This document shows, one piece after another, positions 1-8,103 of a stretch of 45,890 nt of DNA; positions within the stretch are counted from its first letter, which is position 1; every line of letters begins with the position of its first letter. The stretch spans positions 1 to 45,890 of the forward strand of contig SHZO01000003.1 in NCBI GenBank assembly GCA_009692285.1, read 5' to 3'. The position numbers were made by a program, and so were the translations under genes. The DNA is from Gammaproteobacteria bacterium (GTDB lineage: Bacteria; Pseudomonadota; Gammaproteobacteria; Steroidobacterales; Steroidobacteraceae). The notes below the pieces were generated by a model. It saw only the letters and a list, made by a program, of their open reading frames with translations. It did no database searches and was not told the origin of the DNA.

Positions 1-647
1 TGAGAATCATCTTCCTTGGTGCTCCCGGTTCTGGCAAGGGCACGCAGTCGCAACGGCTGATGGCCGTATATGGGATCCCCCAGATTTCTACTGGCGATTT
101 GCTGCGTGAGCACGTTAAAAATGATACTGCACTCGGACGCCGCGCTAAGGCGGTCATGGACTCTGGTCGGTTAGTCGACGATGACACCATCCTGGGTATG
201 GTTCGCTCCCGCATTGCCGAACCTGATGCCGTCTCTGGTTTTATTCTCGATGGTTTTCCCCGAACTCTGCCGCAGGCACAGGGTTTGGAGGCTATGCTGA
301 GCGTCTTAGGGCAGCCTTTGGATGCCGTTATTTTGTTTAATGTCGATACAGCACTGTTGGTCAAGCGCATTTCTGGGCGCCGCAGTTGCCAAGATTGTGG
401 TCGAGTCTTTAATGCCCACACTGCGCCGGTGCCTTCGCCACCACCTTGTGGGGGGCAATGCGAGACTCCGCGTTTGGTGCATCGTGCTGATGACAATGAA
501 GCTACAGTGAGTAAACGTCTTGCTGTGTACGAAGCACAAACACAGCCTTTAGTGGGCTATTACCAAGGCACAGGCTTGCTGCGCAGCATCGATGCCGATG
601 CGCCTCTAGCTGTTGTTACAGCACGCTTGGAACAGGCGCTTAAATAA
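1..647 (+). CDS. adk: Adenylate kinase (start codon cut by one base)
   Basis: Interconverts ATP + AMP and 2 ADP in the cytoplasm. The window opens on the last two bases of the start codon. Read this way, the protein is 215 residues, the usual long-form bacterial length. The P-loop GAPGSGKGT lies at residues 7-15. The AMP-site stretch STGDLLR follows near 30 and DGFPRT near 84. The LID (about 122-160) carries four cysteines, C130, C133, C150 and C154, the pattern of zinc-binding lids, instead of the His/Ser/Asp/Thr network of E. coli-type enzymes. The 3' end overlaps the convergent rnd gene by 8 bases. Family assignment is very secure; zinc binding is inferred. Confidence 0.97.
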   Translation, partial: RIIFLGAPGSGKGTQSQRLMAVYGIPQISTGDLLREHVKNDTALGRRAKAVMDSGRLVDDDTILGMVRSRIAEPDAVSGFILDGFPRTLPQAQGLEAMLSVLGQPLDAVILFNVDTALLVKRISGRRSCQDCGRVFNAHTAPVPSPPPCGGQCETPRLVHRADDNEATVSKRLAVYEAQTQPLVGYYQGTGLLRSIDADAPLAVVTARLEQALK

Positions 648-1743
648 GATTCAGTAGCCGAGCGCTGAGTAGCTCTCCCCGCCAGCCGCCTAAAACCAGA
701 GTAGGGCTTTGCCCGCGCGCAATGGCCTCTAGGTCGCGTCGCGTCGTGAGGACTTCGGCGACGAGCTGTAATTCTTTAGCTACCAACTGCACATCGTCAC
801 TGAGCCGTCTTACTAAGGCGTTAAATCCTGGCTCAGGTTTTTCACGTCGTGGAAGCGGAGGTGGAGGATTTGAAATTTTGACTGCGTTAATGAGTGCGAG
901 CAATTCCTCGCCCGAATGGCGCACGACGCCCTCGGGCATCTGCACCACCTGCGCTAATTGCACGCTATCGCGAGGTACGCTCAGCGCTATATCACGCAGC
1001 ACCGCATCATCGAGAATCCAGCCCCGCGGACGATTGCGCTCTATTGCGCGCCGCTCGCGCCAAGCGGCCAGTCCCTGCAGCAGTTCAAGACGACCTGTAT
1101 CCCAAGCTTGAACGCCTTTAAAGCGCAGCCAGGCGCGTTCAGGGTCGACAGTCAATAGTGCTGGATCTTGCATCGCCAAAAACTCTTCAGCGAGCCAAGG
1201 CAGGCGACCAAGACGTTCGAGGTCCGCTAGTAATCGCTCGCGCATTGGCAGTAGATATGCAACGTCATCGAGTGCGTATTCAATTTGTTCTGGGGAGAGT
1301 GGTCGCTGTGACCAATCGGTGCGCGTGTGCGCTTTAGGTAAATCACGTTCAAATAGGCGCCTTACGAGTTCTGCGTAGCCCACCTGTGCCGGAAAACCAG
1401 CTAAGCCGGCTGCGATCTGAGTATCAAATAGGGGGGTGATCTGGCCAACTAACGGCGCCAGCACTTCCAAGTCTTGGCGGCCTGAGTGAAATACCTTAAT
1501 AGGGCCCTTAGCGCTAAAAAATTCGCGCATTAAGTTCAATTCCCCAAGCGCCAAGGGGTCAATGCAGATCGGCCCCTGTGGAGAGGTTAATTGCAGCAAA
1601 CATAGTTCCGCCCGGTAGGTTCTCTCGCGTAGAAACTCGGTATCAAGGCCGACCGCCGGCTCGCCCGCTAAGCGACTGAGCAGATCCTCGAGTGCTGGGC
1701 GGGTGGCAATGAGCGGTGAAGAGAGCGGTGTGTGCGATAACAT
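640..1743 (-). CDS. rnd: Ribonuclease D
   Basis: A 3'-5' exoribonuclease that trims tRNA and other stable RNA precursors. The N-terminal half is a DEDD exonuclease: motif I is in VGLDTEFLRERTY, motif II in KVFHSGRQDLEVL, and motif III (Tyr-type) in YALDDVAYL. An HRDC-like helical region follows, beginning near LLQGLAAWRERRA. I chose the ATG at 1743 (367 residues, close to E. coli's 375); an in-frame TTG five codons upstream at 1758 is possible, and neither has a clear ribosome site. The gene is alone on its strand, divergent from the membrane-protein gene at 1788 with only 44 bases between. Confidence 0.93.
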   Translation of the reverse strand: MLSHTPLSSPLIATRPALEDLLSRLAGEPAVGLDTEFLRERTYRAELCLLQLTSPQGPICIDPLALGELNLMREFFSAKGPIKVFHSGRQDLEVLAPLVGQITPLFDTQIAAGLAGFPAQVGYAELVRRLFERDLPKAHTRTDWSQRPLSPEQIEYALDDVAYLLPMRERLLADLERLGRLPWLAEEFLAMQDPALLTVDPERAWLRFKGVQAWDTGRLELLQGLAAWRERRAIERNRPRGWILDDAVLRDIALSVPRDSVQLAQVVQMPEGVVRHSGEELLALINAVKISNPPPPLPRREKPEPGFNALVRRLSDDVQLVAKELQLVAEVLTTRRDLEAIARGQSPTLVLGGWRGELLSARLLNLI

Positions 1744-1787
1744 CCGTGAACTATGCAAGAATTCATGGCTAACCGGAAAGGATTATG

Positions 1788-2315
1788 ATGAATTCAACCT
1801 TAAAGATTATTTTTAACATTTTCCGCCTCAAGGGCGAACCAAGTGATTTGCCCGCCTCGCCCATGGCTATGGGAATCGCTTTGATGTTGGTGTGTGTAAT
1901 ACAGTTGCTTCAGCGCAGCTTGAATCCAGTCGATCAAAATATGCCGGTTATTGCGTTGTTCTTGCCGGCGGTCTTTAGTATTTTGTGGTGTTGGTTTGTG
2001 CTGCGCCTCTTCTCTAAGAACGCCCGTTTTATACAAACTGCAACAGCTTTGTTAGGTGTGGGTTGTATTTTAGACTTATTAGCGACTCCTTTTATTGTTG
2101 CGTTACTCCCCGAACTAGGTAACAAGAAAATAGTGCCGATTTCGATGCTTCCTTTGGTGGTACTCGGCATCTATGGCATTTATGTCAACGCTCGTATTTT
2201 GCGCGCAGCTATTGACCGCCCAATGTTCCAATCTGTAATGCTGATTATCTCCGGTGAGATGATCGGTGGATTATTAGCTTTAAGCTTAGTTGCCGCACCT
2301 AGCGCGCCAATGTAA
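1788..2315 (+). CDS. Hypothetical integral membrane protein upstream of mpl
   Basis: I do not recognise this protein. It has 175 residues and about five hydrophobic segments: roughly residues 26-43, 53-71, 82-105, 117-130 and 150-168. The N-terminal part, about residues 1-25, is polar and probably cytoplasmic. No catalytic motif is visible. Two overlapping starts occur as ATGATG at 1785 and 1788; the purine-rich ribosome site ending at 1782 fits the second better. The stop is 11 bases before mpl, so the two are probably co-transcribed. A link to peptidoglycan recycling would rest on position alone. Confidence 0.75.
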   Translation: MNSTLKIIFNIFRLKGEPSDLPASPMAMGIALMLVCVIQLLQRSLNPVDQNMPVIALFLPAVFSILWCWFVLRLFSKNARFIQTATALLGVGCILDLLATPFIVALLPELGNKKIVPISMLPLVVLGIYGIYVNARILRAAIDRPMFQSVMLIISGEMIGGLLALSLVAAPSAPM

Positions 2316-2326
2316 GCGGAGTTTTC

Positions 2327-3742
2327 ATGCACGTTCATATTCTTGGTGTTTGTGGAACTTTTATGGGGGGTATTGCGGCAATTGCTAAAGCGGCAGGCCA
2401 TCATGTCACCGGTTCAGATCGAAACGTCTACCCACCTATGAGCACGCAACTAGCTGCGCTCGGGGTACAGGTAGTGGAGGGTTTCGAAGTAGAGCAATTG
2501 GATCCACGTCCTGATGTAGTGGTGGTGGGTAATGTCATGAGCCGCGGTCATCCAGTCATTGAAGCATTGCTCGAGAGTGGGATTCCTTTTGAGTCTGGTC
2601 CGGAGTGGTTAGCGCGCGAAGTATTGCGTGATCGTTGGGTTTTAGCTGTTGCGGGGACTCACGGTAAAACTACGACTACTAGTATGCTCGCTTGGATTTT
2701 AGAATATGCAGGACTCTCACCTGGTTTTTTAATTGGCGGCGTGCCTGAAGATTTTGGGGTTAGCGCACGTTTGGGTGATAACCCTTTCTTTGTCATCGAA
2801 GCAGATGAATACGATACCGCTTTTTTTGATAAGCGCGCTAAATTTGTGCACTATCGTCCGCGTACTATTGTGCTTAATAATCTTGAATTTGATCATGCAG
2901 ATATCTATCCAGATATTGCGGCTATTGAGCGCCAGTTTCATTATTTAGTACGTACTGTTCCTGCTTCAGGTTTGATTATTTGGAATACAGCAGCACCCCA
3001 TTTGAAAATTACTTTGGATTTAGGATGCTGGAGTGCGCGCGAAGAATTTAGTCGCGAGAGCGCTACCGCGCAGTGGCGCGCACGAGCTTTAGAGCAGCGT
3101 ACTGATGGTTCTAGTTTTGCGGTGATTGAATTTGCAAGCGGAGCTAACGAAGCGCAGGAAGTAGGTGAGGTGCGTTGGGAATTATTTGGTGGACACAACA
3201 TAGATAATGCATTGGCTGCAATCGCCGCTGCGCGTCATGCAGGGGTGCCGCCTGAAGTTTCTTGTGCCGCTTTAAGTGAGTTTAAGGGGGTTAAGCGCCG
3301 CATGGAATTACGCGGTCAGGTGCGAGGCGTGCGAGTCTATGATGATTTTGCACATCACCCCACAGCGATTGCCAGCACCTTAGAGGGCTTGCGTCGCCGA
3401 GTTGCAACAGGGCGCATTATTGCGATCTTTGAGCCTCGCTCCAGCACTATGAAGCTAGGTGTTCACCGCGACACTCTAGCTGCCTCGTTCGCACTGGCCG
3501 ATGAAATATGGCTCTTTTCTCCGCGGGATTTAGGTTGGGATTTGGGTTCGCTGGTAGAAAGTCTTGGGAGCCGGGGTCGGCTCGCCAAGGATGTGAATAT
3601 TTTGGCCCAGAACCTTGCAGCCCACTTGCAGCCTGGTGATCATGCCTTGATCATGTCCAACGGCGACTTCGGTGGGCTTCACGAAAAATTACTCACTGCT
3701 TTATCACAGTACTCATCGGGAGATTTGGACCATGCCACCTAA
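2327..3742 (+). CDS. mpl: UDP-MurNAc:L-Ala-gamma-D-Glu-mDAP ligase
   Basis: Cytoplasmic ATP-dependent ligase that reattaches recovered murein tripeptide to UDP-MurNAc, so turned-over wall re-enters synthesis. At 471 residues it matches the family. The Mur-ligase architecture is visible: an N-terminal Rossmann-like UDP-binding part (MHVHILGVCGTFMGG), the ATP loop AGTHGKTTTT near residue 111, EADEYDTAFFD, a His-containing FDHADIYPD, and a C-terminal domain with VYDDFAHHPTAI and FEPRSSTMK. The ATG at 2327 starts right at the domain. The last 11 bases contain the ubiX start, suggesting translational coupling. Together with amgK and murU at 30.6-32.4 kb, the window encodes two separate recycling entries. 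Confidence 0.95.
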   Translation: MHVHILGVCGTFMGGIAAIAKAAGHHVTGSDRNVYPPMSTQLAALGVQVVEGFEVEQLDPRPDVVVVGNVMSRGHPVIEALLESGIPFESGPEWLAREVLRDRWVLAVAGTHGKTTTTSMLAWILEYAGLSPGFLIGGVPEDFGVSARLGDNPFFVIEADEYDTAFFDKRAKFVHYRPRTIVLNNLEFDHADIYPDIAAIERQFHYLVRTVPASGLIIWNTAAPHLKITLDLGCWSAREEFSRESATAQWRARALEQRTDGSSFAVIEFASGANEAQEVGEVRWELFGGHNIDNALAAIAAARHAGVPPEVSCAALSEFKGVKRRMELRGQVRGVRVYDDFAHHPTAIASTLEGLRRRVATGRIIAIFEPRSSTMKLGVHRDTLAASFALADEIWLFSPRDLGWDLGSLVESLGSRGRLAKDVNILAQNLAAHLQPGDHALIMSNGDFGGLHEKLLTALSQYSSGDLDHAT

Positions 3743-4349
3743 AGATCAGCGCATTGTGAGTGTGGGCATGACCGGCGCCTCCGGCACACAGTATGGGTTG
3801 CGCTTAGTGGAGTGTTTGTTGCATGCGGATTATCAGATCTATCTCATGCTCACTAAGGCTGCCCAAATTGTGATTGGTTCAGAGACTGATTTGGCTTTAC
3901 CAGGGCGTGTTGCTGAGCAAACTCGTTATCTGACAAAACTTTATAAAGCGCGCGAAGGGCAATTGCGTGTCTTTGGTGATGAAGAATGGACTTCGCCCGT
4001 AGCCAGTGGTTCCGGTGCACCGCATGTTATGGTTATATGCCCTTGCAGCATGGCTACATTATCGGCGATCGCTGCTGGAGCAAGTGAAAATTTATTAGAG
4101 CGTGCAGCTGATGTCGTGCTCAAAGAACGAGGGAACCTGGTACTCGTGCCACGTGAAACACCTTTCTCAGCAATTCATTTAGAGAATATGCTCAAGCTCT
4201 CGCGTCTAGGGGTATCTATTTTGCCTGCAAACCCTGGTTTCTATAATCGACCCACTAAGGTTGAAGCGATCGTTGATTTCGTTGTCGCTCGAATTTTAGA
4301 CCAATTAAATATTGATCACAATTTGATGCAACGCTGGGGCCGTGGTTAA
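3732..4349 (+). CDS. ubiX: Flavin prenyltransferase UbiX
   Basis: Makes prenylated FMN, the cofactor used by UbiD-type decarboxylases in ubiquinone synthesis. The flavoprotein signature is present: GASG at residues 15-18, CPCSMATLSAIAAGASENLL in the middle, then the segments LVPRETPFSAIHLENML and LPANPGFYNRP. The 205-residue length is typical. I chose the ATG at 3732, inside the end of mpl, because family homology begins a few residues later; an in-frame start at 3672 would add 20 residues read from the mpl coding region. No ubiD is seen in this window. The stop overlaps the next gene by 8 bases. Confidence 0.95.
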   Translation: MPPKDQRIVSVGMTGASGTQYGLRLVECLLHADYQIYLMLTKAAQIVIGSETDLALPGRVAEQTRYLTKLYKAREGQLRVFGDEEWTSPVASGSGAPHVMVICPCSMATLSAIAAGASENLLERAADVVLKERGNLVLVPRETPFSAIHLENMLKLSRLGVSILPANPGFYNRPTKVEAIVDFVVARILDQLNIDHNLMQRWGRG

Positions 4350-4923
4350 TACATCTGACATCGCTCTTTTTCCACTAAATACGGTGCTCTTCCCGCAAGG
4401 ACCGTTGCCGTTGCGTATCTTTGAGACTCGTTATACCGACATGGTCAAGCGCTGCATGCGTGAGGAGTCTTGTTTTGGAGTAGTTTTAGTCAGTGGCGGT
4501 GGTGATACCGGTGAGGCAGCTGTGGTAGCTCAAATCGGAACTACAGCACGCATTGTGGACTTTCATTTATTAGAGGATGGCCTGCTCGGTATTACTTGCC
4601 TTGGTCAGCGACGCTTTAAAGTTTTGAGTCGTTGGCGACAAGTCGATGGATTAAATATGGCTAATATAGAGTGGTTAGCTCAGAGCCCACTCATCGCGGT
4701 GCCAGGTGAGTATTGGCATCTAGCTGATGTGTTGCGACGAGTGCTGCCGGAACTGGGCTCTATTTATGCCGACATCAAAACTCATTTTGATGATGCTGAT
4801 TGGGTTGGTGCCCGCTTGCTGGAAATTATGCCGCTGAGCTTGGGTGAGAAGCAGCAGTGTCTAGAGATGGATGATCCAATTGAGCGACTTGCTCATTTAG
4901 CGCCATTTATTCGGCGTGAATAA
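4342..4923 (+). CDS. Stand-alone LON substrate-binding domain protein
   Basis: This 193-residue protein corresponds to only the N-terminal domain of Lon protease. It opens with IALFPLNTVLFPQGPLPLRI and ETRYTDMVKRC, hallmarks of the domain; there is no AAA+ module and no Ser-Lys protease. Such proteins are widespread in proteobacteria (often labelled peptidase S16) and their biochemical role is unsettled. Substrate or partner recognition is a reasonable inference. It starts with GTG at 4342, overlapping the ubiX stop by 8 bases and with no good ribosome site, so translation probably depends on ubiX. Its last 31 bases overlap the convergent CPBP gene. Confidence 0.9.
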   Translation: MVNTSDIALFPLNTVLFPQGPLPLRIFETRYTDMVKRCMREESCFGVVLVSGGGDTGEAAVVAQIGTTARIVDFHLLEDGLLGITCLGQRRFKVLSRWRQVDGLNMANIEWLAQSPLIAVPGEYWHLADVLRRVLPELGSIYADIKTHFDDADWVGARLLEIMPLSLGEKQQCLEMDDPIERLAHLAPFIRRE

Positions 4924-5777
4924 AACCACCACAATGCTGCAGCCATTACCGCTGTCCAGACGAAGACTAGCCAACCTACTACGCCATCAAATTGTGAGAG
5001 TAACCCTTGCCAGGGATGGTTAAAATTAGGACTAGAAGTCTTGCGCAATACAGTAATGATGCAGACCCACGCTGCGTGCAAACCAACGCAAGCAGCAATA
5101 TTGCCTGTGAGCAGGCGCACTAGGGCTAATAAGGCGCCTACACCACTTAAACATAAAAATGCATCGACCAATTGAAGCGGGTGGGTAAAGAAAGCAAGTG
5201 TGCCGACAAGCAAATCAATGCCACTGTATGCATTAACTGCTGTTGCCTCAATATGAAAACGACCAATAAAATGGGTCGAAGAATAAAGCATGGAGCTTAA
5301 AAAAATGGCTATTAGTGCCCCCGCCTCACGTTTAATACCACTGAACATGGCGCCGCGAAAAAAAGTTTCTTCGATAAGCGCCACTGTCAGTCCAGTGAGC
5401 AGCCCGCTGCTAATTAAGACCAACAGGGTATGCATATCAAGAATCACACCCGCACGCATTACCCGTAAATTTAGGCCTAACATGATTACGACTACCGGTA
5501 AAATAGTAGCAAATCCGAGTACCAAGCCTAGTAATGCTTCACTTAAAAATTGGCCTGTGGTCAGTGTGTAACCGAGGCTGCGCCAATCTCTCAGCGCCAA
5601 TCTTTTAGATGCCCATAGGAAGCCAAACAACAGCGTGAGCATACCGATTCGGCTAGCTACACGATGAAATTTTATATCAAAGTGTGGTGAGAGAAGTAGC
5701 CATGCGGGGTAGGACAGTGCAGCCATCGCCGTGAAGCCAACAAAGAATAAAATTAAAAACCAGCCGAATGTGCGCAT
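4893..5777 (-). CDS. CPBP-family intramembrane metalloprotease
   Basis: A polytopic inner-membrane protein of 294 residues with the CPBP (Abi/CAAX protease) motifs in order. These are E136-E137 with R141 in EETFFRG, H169-F170 in SSTHFI, and H234 in VGLHAAWV. Hydrophobic segments flank each motif, and the first spans about residues 5-28. Bacterial relatives act in membrane proteolysis, bacteriocin immunity or regulated intramembrane cleavage; the substrate here cannot be told. It begins three bases after the cpdA-like stop, so it is probably the last gene of the metK-ahcY-cpdA transcript. Confidence 0.88.
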   Translation of the reverse strand: MRTFGWFLILFFVGFTAMAALSYPAWLLLSPHFDIKFHRVASRIGMLTLLFGFLWASKRLALRDWRSLGYTLTTGQFLSEALLGLVLGFATILPVVVIMLGLNLRVMRAGVILDMHTLLVLISSGLLTGLTVALIEETFFRGAMFSGIKREAGALIAIFLSSMLYSSTHFIGRFHIEATAVNAYSGIDLLVGTLAFFTHPLQLVDAFLCLSGVGALLALVRLLTGNIAACVGLHAAWVCIITVLRKTSSPNFNHPWQGLLSQFDGVVGWLVFVWTAVMAAALWWFYSRRINGAK

Positions 5778-5780
5778 TGG

Positions 5781-6545
5781 TTAAGACTCTAAAACTATCT
5801 TATTCAGCCAATGAACTTTAGATTGCACGTGACCATCAGCAAATAGTTCAAGGCTGCGATAGGCCGGTGTGAGCGTATCAATCTTAAAATTATCGCTGTG
5901 GGGCAGAAACTGAAAACAAGTTGAGGGTGTACCCATGAGTTTTATTTGTCCGCGTTGGGCATCAAAGGCTTGGTGCACATGCCCCCAGAGTATGCCGCAT
6001 ACATTGGGGTGACGATCAACAATGCCAAAGAATTCCGCTGAATTCTGTAACGCAATTGCATCTAACCAAGCGCTACCCATCGGTACTGGGTGGTGATGCA
6101 TCACGATCAGTATATGCAGTTGAGGGTTAGTGTTCAGCGCCTGTTCTAAGCGCTCCAACTCTTGGGTGCTCAATCGGCCATAGGCATAGCCTGGGCAGGC
6201 ACTATTAAGCATCACTATGCGCCAAGAACCTAAATCAAAATGGCCGCCAAACTGAAACGGCGAGCTGTTTAAGGCGCTTGCGCATTGCGCGGGGTCATGA
6301 TTACCGGCGATACACAGCACAGGTTTTTGCAGTGCGCCAAATTCGGTGCGTAACCATTGATATCCTGCTGCATCGTCATTCACGATGTCGCCGGTCACCA
6401 GTAGCGCGTCACTTTGTTCAATTGTAGTTTGCGCAGCCTGCAAAACGCGACGCAGACTCGTCAGTGTTACAACCTCGCGTAGGGTACCGTCCGCATCTCC
6501 TAAGAGATGCGGATCGGTGACCTGCACAAGTCGGATTACTGTCAA
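5781..6545 (-). CDS. cpdA: CpdA-like cyclic-nucleotide phosphodiesterase
   Basis: A calcineurin-like metallophosphoesterase most like 3',5'-cAMP phosphodiesterase CpdA. Metal ligands are visible: D11 and H13 in TDPHLLG, D53 in VTGDIVND, N82-H83-D84 in AGNHDPAQ, a histidine run in VMHHHPVPMGS, and WGHVHQAFD. The 254 residues fit the family (E. coli about 275). The start is a TTG only six bases after the ahcY stop, with no visible ribosome site, so translation may be coupled to ahcY. A GTG at 6527 is a weaker alternative. The substrate (cAMP or another phosphodiester) is inferred from the family. Confidence 0.86.
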   Translation of the reverse strand: MTVIRLVQVTDPHLLGDADGTLREVVTLTSLRRVLQAAQTTIEQSDALLVTGDIVNDDAAGYQWLRTEFGALQKPVLCIAGNHDPAQCASALNSSPFQFGGHFDLGSWRIVMLNSACPGYAYGRLSTQELERLEQALNTNPQLHILIVMHHHPVPMGSAWLDAIALQNSAEFFGIVDRHPNVCGILWGHVHQAFDAQRGQIKLMGTPSTCFQFLPHSDNFKIDTLTPAYRSLELFADGHVQSKVHWLNKIVLES

Positions 6546-6551
6546 GGGTAG

Positions 6552-7982
6552 TTAATAGCGGTAGGAGTCGGGCTTATATGGGCCTTGTTTCGAGACGCTA
6601 ATGTATTGCGCTTGTTGATCGGTGAGCTCGCTTAATTGTGCGTTGAGTTTCTGCAATTGTAGTCTTGCAACTTTTTCATCCAAGTGTTTTGGTAGGACGT
6701 AGACCCCAACTGGATATTTCTTATGATTCCCCCACAGTTCAATCTGCGCGATCGTTTGGTTAGCAAATGAGGAAGACATCACATAGCTCGGGTGACCAGT
6801 CCCACAACCTAAGTTCACGAGACGACCTTCAGCCAGCAGGGTAATGCGCTTGCCATCAGGAAAAATGATGTGATCAACCTGTGGTTTGATGTTCTCCCAG
6901 GGGTACTGCTTGAGAGATCCACAATCAATTTCATTGTCAAAGTGACCAATGTTGCACACGATAGCTTCATTTTTCATGCGCTTCATATGCTCATGGTTGA
7001 TGACATGAAAGTTACCCGTTGCTGTAACGAAAATATCTGCTTTATCTGCCGCGTATTCCATCGTCACTACACGGTAACCTTCCATTGCTGCTTGAAGAGC
7101 GCAGATGGGGTCGATTTCAGTCACCCAAACTTGTGCTGAGAGTGCGCGAAGTGCTTGTGCAGAACCCTTGCCTACATCGCCATAACCACAGACTACCGCA
7201 ACTTTACCGGCTACCATCACATCGGTAGCGCGCTTGATAGCATCGACCAAGGATTCGCGGCAACCGTAGAGATTATCAAACTTGGATTTTGTTACTGCAT
7301 CGTTGACGTTAATAGCGGGGAAGGCCAACTTACCCTCTTTAGCCATTTCATAAAGACGCTTGACCCCGGTAGTGGTTTCTTCTGTGACACCGCGAATGTG
7401 CTTTATACGTGATGAGTACCATTTTCGGTCGCGTTTGAGCATTTCTTTAATGGAAGCAAACAGGAATTCTTCTTCTTCGCTACCAGGTTTCGTTAGCAGT
7501 GAAGCGTCAGTTTCGGCACGTGTACCCAGATGCAACAGCAAGGTCGCATCGCCACCATCATCTAGTATCATGTTTGTATATTGGTTATCTGGCCATTCAA
7601 AGATACGGTGGGTGTAATCCCAGTATTCTTTAAGCGACTCACCTTTGTAGGCGAACACAGGCGTTCCCTTAACCGCAATAGCGGCTGCCGCATGATCTTG
7701 GGTAGAGAAAATATTGCAGGACGCCCAGCGCACTTGGGCACCGAGAGCTTGCAATGTCTCGATCAGCACAGCGGTTTGAATTGTCATGTGCAATGAACCG
7801 GTGATGCGTGCACCACGCAAAGGTTGTGTCGGCGCAAACTCTTGCCGAATGGCCATTAGGCCGGGCATTTCAGTTTCGGCAATGCGCATTTCTTTGCGAC
7901 CCCAATCAGCCAGCGCAATATCTGCGATGTGAAAATCGCCCTGAGTAGGCACATGGGGTTTGGGTTGTAAAACAGCGTTCAT
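6552..7982 (-). CDS. ahcY: Adenosylhomocysteinase
   Basis: Hydrolyses S-adenosylhomocysteine to adenosine and homocysteine, removing the inhibitory product of SAM-dependent methylation. It carries QTAVLIETL and [13 protein letters not shown] at the substrate domain, [16 protein letters not shown] for NAD binding, [10 protein letters not shown], and the characteristic [11 protein letters not shown] terminus. I chose the ATG at 7982 (476 residues) because GGAG lies eight bases upstream. An in-frame TTG at 8010-8012 would fall between the riboswitch and this site. The gene sits directly behind an SAH riboswitch, in the same orientation as metK. Confidence 0.97.
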   Translation of the reverse strand: MNAVLQPKPHVPTQGDFHIADIALADWGRKEMRIAETEMPGLMAIRQEFAPTQPLRGARITGSLHMTIQTAVLIETLQALGAQVRWASCNIFSTQDHAAAAIAVKGTPVFAYKGESLKEYWDYTHRIFEWPDNQYTNMILDDGGDATLLLHLGTRAETDASLLTKPGSEEEEFLFASIKEMLKRDRKWYSSRIKHIRGVTEETTTGVKRLYEMAKEGKLAFPAINVNDAVTKSKFDNLYGCRESLVDAIKRATDVMVAGKVAVVCGYGDVGKGSAQALRALSAQVWVTEIDPICALQAAMEGYRVVTMEYAADKADIFVTATGNFHVINHEHMKRMKNEAIVCNIGHFDNEIDCGSLKQYPWENIKPQVDHIIFPDGKRITLLAEGRLVNLGCGTGHPSYVMSSSFANQTIAQIELWGNHKKYPVGVYVLPKHLDEKVARLQLQKLNAQLSELTDQQAQYISVSKQGPYKPDSYRY

Positions 7983-7992
7983 ATTCAGTTCT

Positions 7993-8021
7993 CCGTTAAT
8001 CTTAATATTCAAGTTTAACGG
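7993..8021 (-). promoter_or_regulatory. Hairpin over the ahcY ribosome site (putative expression platform)
   Basis: CCGTTAA (8021-8015) and TTAACGG (7999-7993) form a perfect 7-bp stem. Its 3' arm includes the first two bases of the GGAG ribosome site of ahcY. The 5' arm reuses two C residues (8021-8020) that belong to the riboswitch pseudoknot. The ligand-bound and sequestered folds therefore compete, consistent with SAH-induced translation. The pairings are read directly; the switching is inferred. Confidence 0.6.
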
Positions 8022-8090
8022 GCGCCGTTGTTATTCGACCACTCTGCGAGCCTGGCATCGACGATCAGATGCTGCAGCGCCCCTCGCAGT
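8019..8090 (-). promoter_or_regulatory. S-adenosylhomocysteine (SAH) riboswitch
   Basis: On the minus strand this matches the SAH riboswitch consensus as I remember it. The P1 arm CTGCGAG (8089-8083) is followed by GGGCGCTGCAGC. A short hairpin then leads to GCCAGG and the returning arm CTCGCAG (8050-8044). A linker follows, and then AACGGCGCCC (8029-8020). GCGCCC (8025-8020) can pair with GGGCGC (8082-8077) as the pseudoknot. In this family SAH binding turns ahcY expression on. It starts 14 bases after the metK stop, so it lies inside the probable metK-ahcY operon. A covariance-model search (Rfam SAH riboswitch) would settle it. Confidence 0.9.
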
Positions 8091-8103
8091 GCGGTATAAA
8101 TTG

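Noticed and set aside
722-1158. Open frames on the plus strand inside rnd
   Set aside because: Low-complexity Ser/Arg-rich products antisense to RNase D; shadows of its codon usage.
7983-8012. TTG start for ahcY at 8010-8012
   Set aside because: It lies in the loop of the hairpin behind the riboswitch and has no ribosome site; the ATG at 7982 has GGAG at good spacing.
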